DNA of 59,068 nucleotides, taken from contig RJMB01000029.1 in NCBI GenBank assembly GCA_003725585.1, positions 1 to 59,068 on the forward strand, read 5' to 3'. This DNA comes from Halostreptopolyspora alba. Lineage in GTDB: Bacteria; Actinomycetota; Actinomycetes; Streptosporangiales; Streptosporangiaceae. The notes beneath the pieces were generated by a model. The model searched no databases and was not told the origin of the DNA. It worked only from the letters and a program-made list of their open reading frames with translations. Within the stretch, counting starts at the first letter, position 1, and the number at the start of each line of letters is the position of its first letter. Below are positions 8,311 to 16,711 of this stretch, one piece after another. Made by a program: the position numbers and the translations under genes.

Positions 8311-10701
8311 GTGGAACAAGGAGGACCCAGCTTCACGAACAGTGTGGCGGCGCTTGAGGAGATCCGCCCGGCGGCGCGAAGACCGCTAGATCTGCTGCTC
8401 GCTTTCGGCAGCGCACTACTCGTGGTCTTGGTGCTGTTCCTCGTGTGGATGGTCACCGACACCGACGCCGCCGAAACCACCGACCCGAACGAACTACGCG
8501 CGCTCGTACCCCCCTCCCTGCTTGCCCTGCTCGTGGCGGTCGCTAACCTCACGGTGATCATCCTCGTGAGCATCACCGCACTGGAGGCCCTCATCCGCCG
8601 CGAGTTCCGCCAGGTCGTACGTGGCCTCGTCGCGGGTGCCCTGGGGTACGGCCTCGCCGGGGCGATCAACGCGGCCGTGTTCGCGACCTCGGCGCCCGCA
8701 GCCCCACCCGACGTGCTGGTGGGCACCGGCACCGAAAGCATCTTCACCACTCCGCTGCACGGATACCTGGCCGCCGCCATCGGCTACGTCCGCGCCATGC
8801 CGCTCGGACACCTGCCGCGCATACGGGGTGTCATGTGGTCGGGGATCGCCGTCACCGCGGCCTCGGTCCTACTGGCGGGCGTGACGACCTCGCTCGCCCT
8901 GCTGCTGACCCTGCTGGTCGGCTGGATGTGTGCCTCCGTGGCCCGCTACGCGGTCGGGATGTCGGCACCGGTTCCGGCCACCGACCGCCTCGTCCGGGAA
9001 CTGCGTCGCTTCGACCTGGAGCCGTTGAACCTGATGTCGCGGGACAGCGACGCCAACGGCAATCAGCGGTTCGTCGCCGACACGGTCGACCGGCGACTCG
9101 ACATCGTGCTCATGCGCGCCGACGACACGGCCGGGATCTGGAAACGCCTGTTGGGCGTGCTGCTGCTGCGCACACCGGTAGCCCCGCCGCTGCAGGTCGG
9201 GCTGCACCGCAGGGTCGAGCACGCCGCGCTCATGCACTTCGCCGCGCGCGAAGCGGGTGCGGCGGTGCCCGGAATCCTCGCCATCACCGAGCTCGGCGCC
9301 GGGACGATCGCCCTGGTGCGCGAACACGTGCCGGTACGCAGGCTCAACGACCTCAGCGACCAGGAGGTCACCAGTGACCTGCTGGAACGCGCGTGGGCAG
9401 CCCTTCTCCTGCTGCACCGCAACCGCATCGCCCACGGCAACCTCAGTGGTGCGACGGTTGGCGTGCGCCTGGACGGCCGTGTGATCTTCACCGACCTGGC
9501 GGCCGGCAGCGTCGCCGCGTCGCCCCTGCGTACCTCCCTGGACCTCGCCGCCCTGCTGACGACGCTGGCCATGCGTGTGGGGGAGGAACGCGCGGTCCAC
9601 ACGGCCGTACGGGCGCTGGGTGTGGAGCCGGTGGCCGGGGCGTTATCGCTCCTACAGCCGGCCGGGATGCCCCAGGAGCTGCGCACCGAGCTGCGTTCGC
9701 GCCCCGGCCTGTTGGGGGCCATCCGTGGTCGGATCACCGCAATCGCGCCGGAGGCTCCGGCCCGTCCGGCGAAGCTGGAACGCATGCAGCCGCGCACCGT
9801 GGTGAGCGTCGTCGTGGCCACCGTGGTCGGGATAGTGCTGGTATACCAGCTTGTCGACGTCAACCTCGCCACGATCCAGCAGGCGGACCTGGGGTGGGCG
9901 GCCGCGTCCCTGGGGGCGTCGCTGCTGTGCATGCTGGCCGCGGCGATGGCCCTCATGGGCTTCGTCCCCATCCGGCTGCCGTTCTGGCCCACGGTTCTGG
10001 CCCAGTACGCGGTGGCCTTCGTGCGTATCGCGGCACCGGCGGGTGTGAGCATGATCGCCCTCAACACGCGCTACGTGTCGAGGATGGGCGCCTCGGGAGG
10101 GCTCGCACTGTCCGCTGTCGGGCTTTCCCAGGCCGTGGGGCTGTTGATGCACGTCCCGATGATGTTGGTGTTCGCCTACCTCACGGGCTCGGCCCATTTC
10201 GCGGATTTCTCCCCGTCGCTGACCCTGGTCGTGGTCAGCGCGGTGCTCTCCGTCGGGGTGGCCGCGGTCCTGCTGCTTCCCGCGCTGCGTAGAGCCGTGC
10301 TGGATCGGGTGCGTCCCTACTTCAGGGGAGTGCTGCCGCAGTTCCTGGACCTGTTGCAGAACCCGCGCCGGCTGGCGATGGGATTCGGTGGGACGTTCCT
10401 GCTCACCGTCGGGTTCATCGCCTGCCTACAGTTCTCGGTACTGGCGTTCGGCGGGTCGGCGAGCGTGGCGGCGGTGGCGGTGGTGTTTCTCGCGGGCAAC
10501 GCGCTGGGGTCGGCGGCGCCCACTCCCGGTGGGCTGGGCGCGGTCGAGGCGGCGCTGCTCGGCGGTCTGACCGCGGTCGCCGGGCTTTCGGCGGCGATCG
10601 CGTTGCCGGCGGTGCTGCTGTTTCGGTTGCTCACGTTCTGGCTGCCGGCGCTTCCCGGTTGGGGAGCGTTTCATTACCTGCAGCGACGTGAGGCGATCTG
10701 A
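8311..10701 (+). CDS. Pseudokinase-flippase membrane protein (LPG synthase TM / UPF0104 domain)
   Basis: A 796-residue protein starting at GTG 8311 (the start is uncertain because no ribosome binding site precedes it). It has an N-terminal set of about six membrane segments (30-220). A cytoplasmic kinase-like domain (about 250-470) follows: HRDxKPxN is replaced by HGNLSGATV at His375 and DFG by DLAAG, so catalysis is doubtful. The C-terminal half (about 485-796) has eight hydrophobic helices and the motif ANALGSAAPTPGGLGAVEAALLGGL-like segment typical of UPF0104/LPG_synthase_TM. Family knowledge: such domains flip or transport lipids. A role in cell-envelope lipid or polyprenol handling is likely, but the substrate is unknown. 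Confidence 0.83.
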   Translation: MEQGGPSFTNSVAALEEIRPAARRPLDLLLAFGSALLVVLVLFLVWMVTDTDAAETTDPNELRALVPPSLLALLVAVANLTVIILVSITALEALIRREFRQVVRGLVAGALGYGLAGAINAAVFATSAPAAPPDVLVGTGTESIFTTPLHGYLAAAIGYVRAMPLGHLPRIRGVMWSGIAVTAASVLLAGVTTSLALLLTLLVGWMCASVARYAVGMSAPVPATDRLVRELRRFDLEPLNLMSRDSDANGNQRFVADTVDRRLDIVLMRADDTAGIWKRLLGVLLLRTPVAPPLQVGLHRRVEHAALMHFAAREAGAAVPGILAITELGAGTIALVREHVPVRRLNDLSDQEVTSDLLERAWAALLLLHRNRIAHGNLSGATVGVRLDGRVIFTDLAAGSVAASPLRTSLDLAALLTTLAMRVGEERAVHTAVRALGVEPVAGALSLLQPAGMPQELRTELRSRPGLLGAIRGRITAIAPEAPARPAKLERMQPRTVVSVVVATVVGIVLVYQLVDVNLATIQQADLGWAAASLGASLLCMLAAAMALMGFVPIRLPFWPTVLAQYAVAFVRIAAPAGVSMIALNTRYVSRMGASGGLALSAVGLSQAVGLLMHVPMMLVFAYLTGSAHFADFSPSLTLVVVSAVLSVGVAAVLLLPALRRAVLDRVRPYFRGVLPQFLDLLQNPRRLAMGFGGTFLLTVGFIACLQFSVLAFGGSASVAAVAVVFLAGNALGSAAPTPGGLGAVEAALLGGLTAVAGLSAAIALPAVLLFRLLTFWLPALPGWGAFHYLQRREAI

Positions 10702-10717
10702 GGAGTGGACAACGTGC

Positions 10718-10768
10718 CGGTGGTTGGTGAGGCACCGGGGGAGGGGCCCGGTGCCTCACCAACCACCG
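10718..10768. terminator. Bidirectional terminator hairpin (22-bp stem)
   Basis: A perfect 22-bp inverted repeat (left arm begins CGGTGGTTGGTGAGG, 10718-10739; right arm 10747-10768) with a 7-base loop lies between the convergent flippase gene and rpmE2, which is where a shared terminator is expected. Confidence 0.85.
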
Positions 10769-10802
10769 ACGGGGCGGTACCCGGCGCTTCGCCCCTGGGG
10801 GG

Positions 10803-11054
10803 TCAGCGCCTGCGCCGCCCGTAACGCTGCTCGAAGCGTTCCACGCGCCCGGCGGTGTCGATGACCCGGCCCTTACCGGTGTAGAAGGGGTGGCTCGCGC
10901 TGGAGATGTCAACGTCGATGAGCGGGTAGGTGTTGCCGTCCTCCCACTCGATCGTCCGGTCGCTGGTCGTGGTCGAGCGGGTGAGGAAGGCGAATTCGCC
11001 CACGCGGTCGCGAAACACGACAGGGCGGTACTCGGGATGGATACCGGGTTTCAT
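10803..11054 (-). CDS. rpmE2: 50S ribosomal protein L31 type B (zinc-free form)
   Basis: An 83-residue protein starting at the ATG at 11054: [16 protein letters not shown] is the classical L31 start, and GGAGGCC precedes it in the gene direction. Motifs [28 protein letters not shown] complete the type B fold. It contains no cysteine, so it cannot bind zinc. Family knowledge: this C-minus paralogue replaces the zinc-binding L31 in ribosomes during zinc starvation and is repressed by Zur. A Zur-type box at 11156-11170 supports that. The zinc-binding paralogue is not in the window. Confidence 0.95.
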   Translation of the reverse strand: MKPGIHPEYRPVVFRDRVGEFAFLTRSTTTSDRTIEWEDGNTYPLIDVDISSASHPFYTGKGRVIDTAGRVERFEQRYGRRRR

Positions 11055-11155
11055 GGGAGTGGCCTCCTCAGCGAAGAGTCGGAGCGTGCCATAGCCGTCG
11101 TCCTCGGTTCGTCGAGGGACGGTGCGCCGTGGCGAATACTCCCAGTGTAGGCGAT

Positions 11156-11170
11156 TGATAACCGTTTCCA
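11156..11170. promoter_or_regulatory. Zur box upstream of rpmE2
   Basis: The 15-base imperfect palindrome TGATAACCGTTTCCA fits the actinobacterial Zur pattern TGRNAAYNRTTNYCA. It lies 102 bases before the rpmE2 start codon, over the expected promoter. The match is by eye to a known consensus; binding is inferred. Confidence 0.75.
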
Positions 11171-11229
11171 CTCCAAAATCTCGGCATTTCGGGGGCGCTT
11201 GTGTCTCGTTCGCTCCTCCCTCGCTGTAA

Positions 11230-11246
11230 ATCTACGATGTAAAGGT
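11230..11246. promoter_or_regulatory. Conserved motif ATCTACGATGTAAAGGT (copy 2)
   Basis: Sixteen of 17 bases match the motif at 2654-2670. It lies between rpmE2 and ohrR, about 70 bases outside the Zur box. No regulator is assigned. Confidence 0.35.
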
Positions 11247-11355
11247 CGTTGTGTTTTAGCACACATCCATCCAACAAGACACAAGCAGCGAAGGAGGAAG
11301 TCTCCGGTGTCCAAAGGGGACGTGGTTCTGGGAGGTGGCTCCTCAAACCAGTTGT

Positions 11356-11372
11356 GCACAATCAAATTGTGC
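11356..11372. promoter_or_regulatory. OhrR operator palindrome
   Basis: A perfect palindrome, GCACAAT-CAA-ATTGTGC, lies 30 bases before the ohrR start codon. It resembles the AT-rich ACAATT/AATTGT operators bound by OhrR proteins, so OhrR probably represses its own operon here. Confidence 0.75.
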
Positions 11373-11401
11373 TATTTTCACTGTGGGGGTGAGCCGACAC
11401 C

Positions 11402-11866
11402 ATGACCGCACACCAGGGGGAGAACCCCCTCTCCCTCGACAACCAGCTCTGCTTCGCCATCTACGCCGCGTCTCGGGCCGTTACGGGGCTCTACCGCGAG
11501 CTACTGGCCGACATGGAACTCACCTATCCGCAGTACCTCGTGATGCTGGTGCTGTGGGAGCACGCCACCATGCCGGTCAAGGACCTGGGTGCGGCGCTGC
11601 GGCTCGACTCGGGCACGTTGTCGCCGTTGTTGCGCAGGATGGAGGAACGGGGACTGCTTCGGCGCTCCCGTAGCGCCGAGGACGAGCGCGTGGTGCTGGT
11701 CGCCCTGACCGAGGAGGGTGCGGCGCTGCGGGAGCGCGCGCTGGACATCCCGGCGCGTGTGTTGCGCGGTACCGGCATCCCTGCCGACAAGGCGGAGGAG
11801 CTGCGCGGCCTACTCGACCGGATCGCCGAGTACGCCGGCGGTTCCGGGACGTACGCGGCCCGCTGA
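11402..11866 (+). CDS. ohrR: Organic hydroperoxide sensing MarR regulator OhrR
   Basis: A 154-residue MarR winged-helix protein. The reactive cysteine Cys17 sits in LDNQLCFAIYAASR, the OhrR signature, and the conserved tyrosines lie nearby (FAIY, LYRELL, LTYPQYLVML). The recognition part is LDSGTLSPLLRRMEERGLLRR. Only one cysteine is present, so this is a one-Cys OhrR that needs a small thiol to complete oxidation. Family knowledge: oxidation by organic hydroperoxide releases DNA. The gene is followed 36 bases later by ohr on the same strand, and both probably share the promoter with the palindrome at 11356-11372. Confidence 0.93.
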   Translation: MTAHQGENPLSLDNQLCFAIYAASRAVTGLYRELLADMELTYPQYLVMLVLWEHATMPVKDLGAALRLDSGTLSPLLRRMEERGLLRRSRSAEDERVVLVALTEEGAALRERALDIPARVLRGTGIPADKAEELRGLLDRIAEYAGGSGTYAAR

Positions 11867-11902
11867 CCCCCCTTCGTAGCTGTCAACCATGAGGAGAGTG
11901 CC

Positions 11903-12325
11903 ATGAACGTTATGTACACCGCTGAGGCCAACGTCACCGGCGAGGGACGCAAGGGGAGCGGTCGTACCAACGACGACCGGCTCAACGTCGATCTGTCCGT
12001 CCCCAAGGGCATGGGCGGCGACGACGGGCCGGGCACCAATCCGGAACAGCTGTTCGCCGTGGGGTACGGCGCCTGCTTCCACGGTGCGCTGAGGAAGGTC
12101 GCGGGCCAGTCCAAGACCAGTGTCGAGGGCTCCAGGGTCGACACGCGGGTCAGCCTGGGCTCCGGTGAGGACGGCCTGGACCTCGCTGTCGAGTTGAACG
12201 TCACCATCCCGGGTGTGGAGCAGGCCGAGGCGGAGCGGCTCGTGGAGGCCGCCCACCAGGTCTGCCCCTACTCCAGGGCCACGCGGGGCAACATTGACGT
12301 GACGCTGAACGCGATCGCCGCCTGA
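11903..12325 (+). CDS. ohr: Organic hydroperoxide resistance protein Ohr
   Basis: A 140-residue OsmC/Ohr-fold peroxidase behind a GAGGAGAG site. The two catalytic cysteines are present: Cys58 in VGYGACFHGAL and Cys121 in AHQVCPYSRATRGN. The conserved arginine of the SGRTNDDRLNV segment is also present. It reduces organic and lipid hydroperoxides through a Cys58-Cys121 disulfide that lipoyl proteins regenerate. It is the direct partner of ohrR. The C-terminal sequence NIDVTLNAIAA is the usual Ohr ending, so the gene is complete. Confidence 0.96.
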   Translation: MNVMYTAEANVTGEGRKGSGRTNDDRLNVDLSVPKGMGGDDGPGTNPEQLFAVGYGACFHGALRKVAGQSKTSVEGSRVDTRVSLGSGEDGLDLAVELNVTIPGVEQAEAERLVEAAHQVCPYSRATRGNIDVTLNAIAA

Positions 12326-12334
12326 GGTATCAGG

Positions 12335-13264
12335 TCAGGCGCGGGTGGGTTCGGGGATGGGTGGGGCGGCCACCCCGGTGGGAGTGGTGCGCGAGCGGCT
12401 CAGTGTCATCGCTGTGACCGAGGCCAGCACGAGCGCCGCCCCGGCCCACTGGCTCCATGACAGCGACGCGCCGAGCACGGTGACCCCGACGAGGGCCGAC
12501 ACCAGTGGGAACGTGAGTTCGGCGAGGCTGGCCCGGCTCGCGGCGGTGCGGGCCAGCCCCCAGTAATACAGCGCCAGGGCGGCCAGCCCCGGGATTACGG
12601 CGAGCGCGAGGAGCGACGGCAGTTGGGACGGGGAGACGCTCAGCGGGGATCCGGTGGCTACCGTGATGCTCAGGGCCACGGGTAGGGCGATGGTGAAGCG
12701 CAGGGTGGTGACGTGGGTCGCGGGTAGTCGTGCCCCGGCGAGCCGGCCGAGCACGGTCCCGCAGGCCCAGAGCGCGGCGGCGCCTACGGCGAGAACGGCG
12801 GCCGTGGCGGTGTGCACGCCCACCCCGAACGGGTCCGGGAAGGCGAGGAACCAGGCGCCGGCCAGTGCCGGGAGCGCGAACCAGGCGAAGCGCGGGGTGA
12901 GGCGTTCGCCGAGGAGCACAACGGCGAGTACGACCGCGAAGACGGGTTGCAGTTTCTGTAGCACCTGGGGGGTGACGGGGTCGCCCGTGGCGAAGGCCAT
13001 GGTGAACAGGGTCGTGGCGAGAGCGGAGGATCCGCCGCCGACGACGACCATCGCGGTGATGGTGCCGGGTCCCGAGCGGGCGAGCGCGCTGAATGCGGGG
13101 ATGATCCACGGGCTCAGCAGGAGCGCGATGATGGCGTGCTCGTAGAGCACGATGGTGGGGGCGGGTAGCTCCTGGGCCAGGGGGTCGCGCATGAGCGCCG
13201 AGGTTCCCCACAGGCCGGCGGCGAGGGCGACCACCCACATGCGGTCGGCGGGGCGGCTAGCCAC
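12335..13264 (-). CDS. EamA/DMT family transporter
   Basis: A 309-residue membrane protein with about ten hydrophobic helices in two repeats, the EamA (RhaT/YdcZ-like) arrangement. The first repeat contains LYEHAIIALLLSPWI and LQKLQPVFAVVLAVVLLGERLTPR. The second contains LRFTIALP and LAELTFPLVSALVGVTVLGASLSWSQWAGAALV, both with the usual G-E/G-x-x-L closing pattern. Family knowledge: drug/metabolite exporters of amino acids, purines or metabolites; the substrate is unknown. The assigned start is GTG 13264, but an ATG at 13240 is a good alternative because neither has a clear ribosome binding site. It is convergent with ohr, 9 bases away. Confidence 0.86.
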   Translation of the reverse strand: MASRPADRMWVVALAAGLWGTSALMRDPLAQELPAPTIVLYEHAIIALLLSPWIIPAFSALARSGPGTITAMVVVGGGSSALATTLFTMAFATGDPVTPQVLQKLQPVFAVVLAVVLLGERLTPRFAWFALPALAGAWFLAFPDPFGVGVHTATAAVLAVGAAALWACGTVLGRLAGARLPATHVTTLRFTIALPVALSITVATGSPLSVSPSQLPSLLALAVIPGLAALALYYWGLARTAASRASLAELTFPLVSALVGVTVLGASLSWSQWAGAALVLASVTAMTLSRSRTTPTGVAAPPIPEPTRA

Positions 13265-13422
13265 GGGGGACGCTCGGGGTGTTCGGGGTGCTGGTGTTCA
13301 CGGTGGGGCGCCTCATGTCATGGGTGGGGGTTCGGGGCGCCTGTGTCAACGGTGGTGGTTCGCGCGCGATTCCCGGCCGTGGGGCCGGGTACGCGCGTTC
13401 GGTGGTGGGTGAGGGGTGCAGG

Positions 13423-14436
13423 TCAGGCGGCGGGTTCGACCAGCAGGAGTCGGTCGAGCATGTCCTGCAGTGTGATCAGTCCCACCAGTCCCTGCTCGTT
13501 CTCGACCAGGGCGAGGTGGGCGCGGCCCTCGCGCATGGTGCTCAGGGCGGCGTAGATGGGGGTGTCGGCATCCAGGGTGAGGACCGGGCGCATGAGGTCG
13601 GCGGCGGTGGTGTCGGGGGTGTTGGTCAGGGCGTCGCGTACGTGCAGGACTCCGGTGGGGCGTCCGTGTTCGCGTACCACGAGGCGGAGGTGGCCCGAAT
13701 CGCGGGAGACCTGCTTGATGGTTTCGACGGAGTCGGTGGGGGAGACCCCGGCCACTCGTTCCTTGGGGGTGAGGATCTCGCGCAGGGGGCGGGAGTTGAA
13801 CTCGATGGCGGTGGCGAGCTGGTCGCGGCGGTCCTCGTCCAGCGCTCCGGCCTTGGCGGAGTGGTCGACGAGTTCGCGTAGGTCCTCGGGTCCGTGTCCG
13901 GATGCGACCTCGTCCACGGCGGACACGCCCACCCGGTGTAGGCACCAGTTGGCCAGGCCGTTGAGCAGGACGAGTACGGGGCGGGTCCACCACATGAAGA
14001 ACCGCATGGGAAGCGCGAGTAGGGTGGCGGACTTCTCGGGGTGGGAGATCGCCCAGGACTTGGGGGCCATCTCGCCGACGACCAGGTGGAGGAAGGTGAC
14101 CAGGATCAGGGAGAGGACGAAGGAGACGACCGCGGAGACGGGGCCGGGCAGCCAGCCGCCGAAGAGGGGTTCGAGTAGGTGGTGGACCGCGGGTTTGGTG
14201 ATGGCGCCCAGGGCCAGGGTGCACAGGGTGATGCCCAGCTGGGATCCGGCGAGCAGCATGGACAGGTCGCGGGCGCTTTTGAGGGCGGCCCGTGCCGAGG
14301 CGCTGGTTTCGGCGGCTTCTTCCAGCCGGTAGCGGCGCGCGGCTACCAGCGCGAACTCGATGGCGACGAAGAACGCGCTGAGGATGATGATGCCCGCGGA
14401 GATGGCGAGCGCGAGTAGTGGGTTGAGGTCACTCAC
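13423..14436 (-). CDS. CNNM/CBS-domain membrane protein (hemolysin C/CorC family), short form
   Basis: A 337-residue protein with the CNNM (DUF21) membrane domain at about 1-190: AFFVAIEFALVAARRYRLEE, GSQLGITLCTLALG and VVGEMAPKSWAI. A CBS pair follows at about 210-335 (LTPKERVAGVSPTDSVE...LVGLITLQDMLDRL). It lacks the C-terminal CorC_HlyC transporter-associated domain that its neighbour has. Its GTG start overlaps the upstream stop (GTGA at 14433-14436), so the two are translationally coupled. Family knowledge: CNNM/CorC proteins are linked to Mg2+ or Co2+ homeostasis. The pair probably forms a heteromer. Confidence 0.88.
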   Translation of the reverse strand: MSDLNPLLALAISAGIIILSAFFVAIEFALVAARRYRLEEAAETSASARAALKSARDLSMLLAGSQLGITLCTLALGAITKPAVHHLLEPLFGGWLPGPVSAVVSFVLSLILVTFLHLVVGEMAPKSWAISHPEKSATLLALPMRFFMWWTRPVLVLLNGLANWCLHRVGVSAVDEVASGHGPEDLRELVDHSAKAGALDEDRRDQLATAIEFNSRPLREILTPKERVAGVSPTDSVETIKQVSRDSGHLRLVVREHGRPTGVLHVRDALTNTPDTTAADLMRPVLTLDADTPIYAALSTMREGRAHLALVENEQGLVGLITLQDMLDRLLLVEPAA

Positions 14437-15821
14437 GCGTTGACCTCCGGTTGTTGTGAGGATGTGGGGTCGGCTGGGGTTTCGGAGAGTTCGAGTCGCA
14501 CGGTTTCGGGGACGTGGCGGTCGACGCTTTGCACGCTGAGTACGACGAGTCGGTGTGGTTCGGTGTCGTCGGCCCCGGGCGGGCGGGGGAGCTCTGCGGT
14601 GATGGTGTCGCCGGGTTCGGGCAGGCGGCGTAGCTCGTTGATGACGAGACCGCCGATGGTTTCGTAGTCCCCTTCGGGGAGGTCGTGGCCGATGAGGCGT
14701 TCGACCTCGTCGACGTGCAGGGCGCCGGGGAGTAGCCAGTGGCCCTCTCCGACGGCGCGGGGGCGTTGTTCGGTGGGGTCGTGCTCGTCGGCGATCTCGC
14801 CGACGAGTTCCTCCGCGAGGTCCTCGGTGGTGATGACGCCGGCGAGGCCGCCGTACTCGTCGACGACGCAGGCGAACTCGCTGTCGACCTCGCGGAGGTG
14901 GTCGAGCACCGTGGGCAGGGGCAGTGAGGCGGGGACCATGACCGCGGGTTGGGCGATTTCGGATACCTCGACGCGGTCGAGGTCGTGGTTGCGCAGTGTG
15001 AGGACGTCGCGTAGGCAGATGACTCCGACGATGTCGTCGACGCCGTGGCCGAGGACGGGGAATCGGGAGTGGCCCTCGGCCATGAGTTCGACGACGCGGC
15101 TGACGGGGGCGTCCATTTCGACGGTGGTGACCTGGGGGCGGGGGATCATGGCGTGGCCGGCCGTGCGGTCGTGGAAGTCGAGTGTGCGGTCGAGCAGGGT
15201 GGACAGTTCGTCGGGCAGGTCGCCGCTTTCGCGGGATTCCTCGACGATGCGTTCGAGGTCGCGCGGGGTGGCGGCGTGTTGAACGTCCTCGACGGGTTCG
15301 ATGCGTACGGCTTTGAGGAGCAGTGTGGCCGCCTGGTCGAACAGGACGATGAGCCAGCCGAACAGTCGTAGGTACAGGTGGGTGGACAGTGCGAGTGCGG
15401 TGGCCACGGGTTCGGGGCGGGCGATGGCGAGGTTCTTGGGGAACAGCTCACCGAAGACCATTTGCACGATGGTGCAGAACAGTATCGCGGTCGCGGCGCC
15501 GATGGCGACGCTGAGGCCGGTGGGGGCGCCGATGCCGCCGAGGAGTTCTTTCAGCCCGTTGCCGATCAGGGGTTCGGCGACGTAGCCGACAAGTAGGCCG
15601 GTGACGGTGATGCCGAGTTGGGCTCCCGAGAGCATGAATGAGGTGCGGCCGGTGACCGCCAGGGCGCGGCGTGCGCCGGTGTCGCCGGAGGCGGCGCGGG
15701 CTTTGAGGCGGGAGCGGTCGACCGCCATGTAGCCGAACTCTTGGGCGACGAAGTAGCCCGTGGCGGCGGTGATCGCGAGTACGACCAGTGCTCCGAGGAG
15801 GATGTTGCCGATGATGCTCAT
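14433..15821 (-). CDS. CNNM/CBS/CorC_HlyC membrane protein, long form
   Basis: A 462-residue paralogue of the next gene: CNNM domain at about 1-200 (AATGYFVAQEFGYMAVDRSRLKA, GAQLGITVTGLLVGYVAEPL, VFGELFPKNLAIARPEP), a CBS pair at about 215-345 (HAMIPRPQVTTVEMDAPVS...), and a CorC_HlyC domain at about 355-445 (GEGHWLLPGALHVDEVERL...ETIGGLVINELRRLPEPGD). The start is ATG 15821. The two genes form a coupled minus-strand operon. The likely role is Mg2+ (or other divalent cation) homeostasis at the cytoplasmic membrane. Two tandem CNNM genes are common in actinobacteria. Confidence 0.9.
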   Translation of the reverse strand: MSIIGNILLGALVVLAITAATGYFVAQEFGYMAVDRSRLKARAASGDTGARRALAVTGRTSFMLSGAQLGITVTGLLVGYVAEPLIGNGLKELLGGIGAPTGLSVAIGAATAILFCTIVQMVFGELFPKNLAIARPEPVATALALSTHLYLRLFGWLIVLFDQAATLLLKAVRIEPVEDVQHAATPRDLERIVEESRESGDLPDELSTLLDRTLDFHDRTAGHAMIPRPQVTTVEMDAPVSRVVELMAEGHSRFPVLGHGVDDIVGVICLRDVLTLRNHDLDRVEVSEIAQPAVMVPASLPLPTVLDHLREVDSEFACVVDEYGGLAGVITTEDLAEELVGEIADEHDPTEQRPRAVGEGHWLLPGALHVDEVERLIGHDLPEGDYETIGGLVINELRRLPEPGDTITAELPRPPGADDTEPHRLVVLSVQSVDRHVPETVRLELSETPADPTSSQQPEVNA

Positions 15822-15895
15822 TTCGCACGCGCCGCCTCGGAGCGGTTATCGGTGCGTGCGCCTCCTGGTGAGGGAGGTTCTTCGGGGTCGGGGGC

Positions 15896-15918
15896 GCAGC
15901 GTCCGGTGGGGACGCTGC
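15896..15918. repeat. Inverted repeat in the leader of the CNNM operon
   Basis: GCAGCGTCC and GGACGCTGC are separated by five bases and lie 75-97 bases upstream of the CNNM gene start. In the minus-strand transcript this gives a 9-bp hairpin. It could be a leader structure; I could not match it to a known riboswitch class. Confidence 0.4.
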
Positions 15919-16059
15919 TGATACTTCGGGCCGGGTCCACGTTTCCTCTCTTTGGTGGTGTCTTAGGACGATACGTCGGGTGGTGCTGAGAAATTCCCGT
16001 GTCACCGTGGCCGAAACCCGTGTGGTGGGGATTCGGGTGGTGGTGTTGTGGGGTGTGGG

Positions 16060-16623
16060 TTACCGGGTGGGTGCGGTGTCGTGGGGGGCCGTGGCGGTGG
16101 GGTCCCATTCGCGGCGTCGAGTTTCGGCGATGGCGATGGCCGCGGCCACGGCGACGTTGAGGGAGCCGACGCGCCCGATTTGGGGGATGTAGCTGGTGGT
16201 GTCGGCCTCGGCGAGGAGGGCGCGGGAGCAGCCGTGGTCTTCGGCGCCGATGGCCAGGCAGATGTCGCCGTGCAGGGGTGCCTCGTGGAGGGGGGTGGCG
16301 TCGTTGGTGAGTTCGATGGCGACGAGGCGGAGTCCTTCGGCGCGGGCGGTGGTGGCGGCCTCGCTGCTGGTGCGTGTGCGGTGCAGGGTGAGTTTGCGTT
16401 CGGTGCCCAGTGCGGTTTTGCCGACGCCCGGGTGGGTGGTGTCGGCGGTGTTGCCGGTGAGCCAGACGGTGTCGACGCCGAAGGTGGAGCAGGTGCGCAG
16501 GATGGAGCCCAGGTTGAAGGGTTGGCTGATCGATTCGGCGATGAGGGCGATGCGGCTCTCGGTGCGCCTGCGCCATTGGCGGTTGAGTCGTTTGACCTCG
16601 GTGGGGCGCAGTTGGGTGCTCAC
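16060..16623 (-). CDS. TrmH/SpoU family RNA 2'-O-methyltransferase
   Basis: A 187-residue SPOUT methyltransferase starting at GTG 16623. The three SpoU motifs are present: ISQPFNLGSILRTCSTFGVDTVWL (motif 1), ICLAIGAEDHGCSRALL (motif 2, usually GxExxG) and IPQIGRVGSLNVAVAAAIAIAE (motif 3). These bind AdoMet in the trefoil knot and carry the conserved Arg and Asn. There is no N-terminal L30-like substrate-binding domain, so it is the short form. The target is probably tRNA or rRNA ribose, with the exact site unknown. Confidence 0.88.
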   Translation of the reverse strand: MSTQLRPTEVKRLNRQWRRRTESRIALIAESISQPFNLGSILRTCSTFGVDTVWLTGNTADTTHPGVGKTALGTERKLTLHRTRTSSEAATTARAEGLRLVAIELTNDATPLHEAPLHGDICLAIGAEDHGCSRALLAEADTTSYIPQIGRVGSLNVAVAAAIAIAETRRREWDPTATAPHDTAPTR

Positions 16624-16711
16624 CTGGGTGTTCCTCGCGCGTGGGTGGTGTGGTGGTTCGTTGGGCCAGGATACCGGCCGGTGGGGTGGTGTGTGTGAGG
16701 GGTTGGGTGGC

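Noticed and set aside
15822-16059. Mg2+ riboswitch (M-box) upstream of the CNNM operon
   Set aside because: A hairpin is present, but the conserved M-box sequence blocks are not recognisable.
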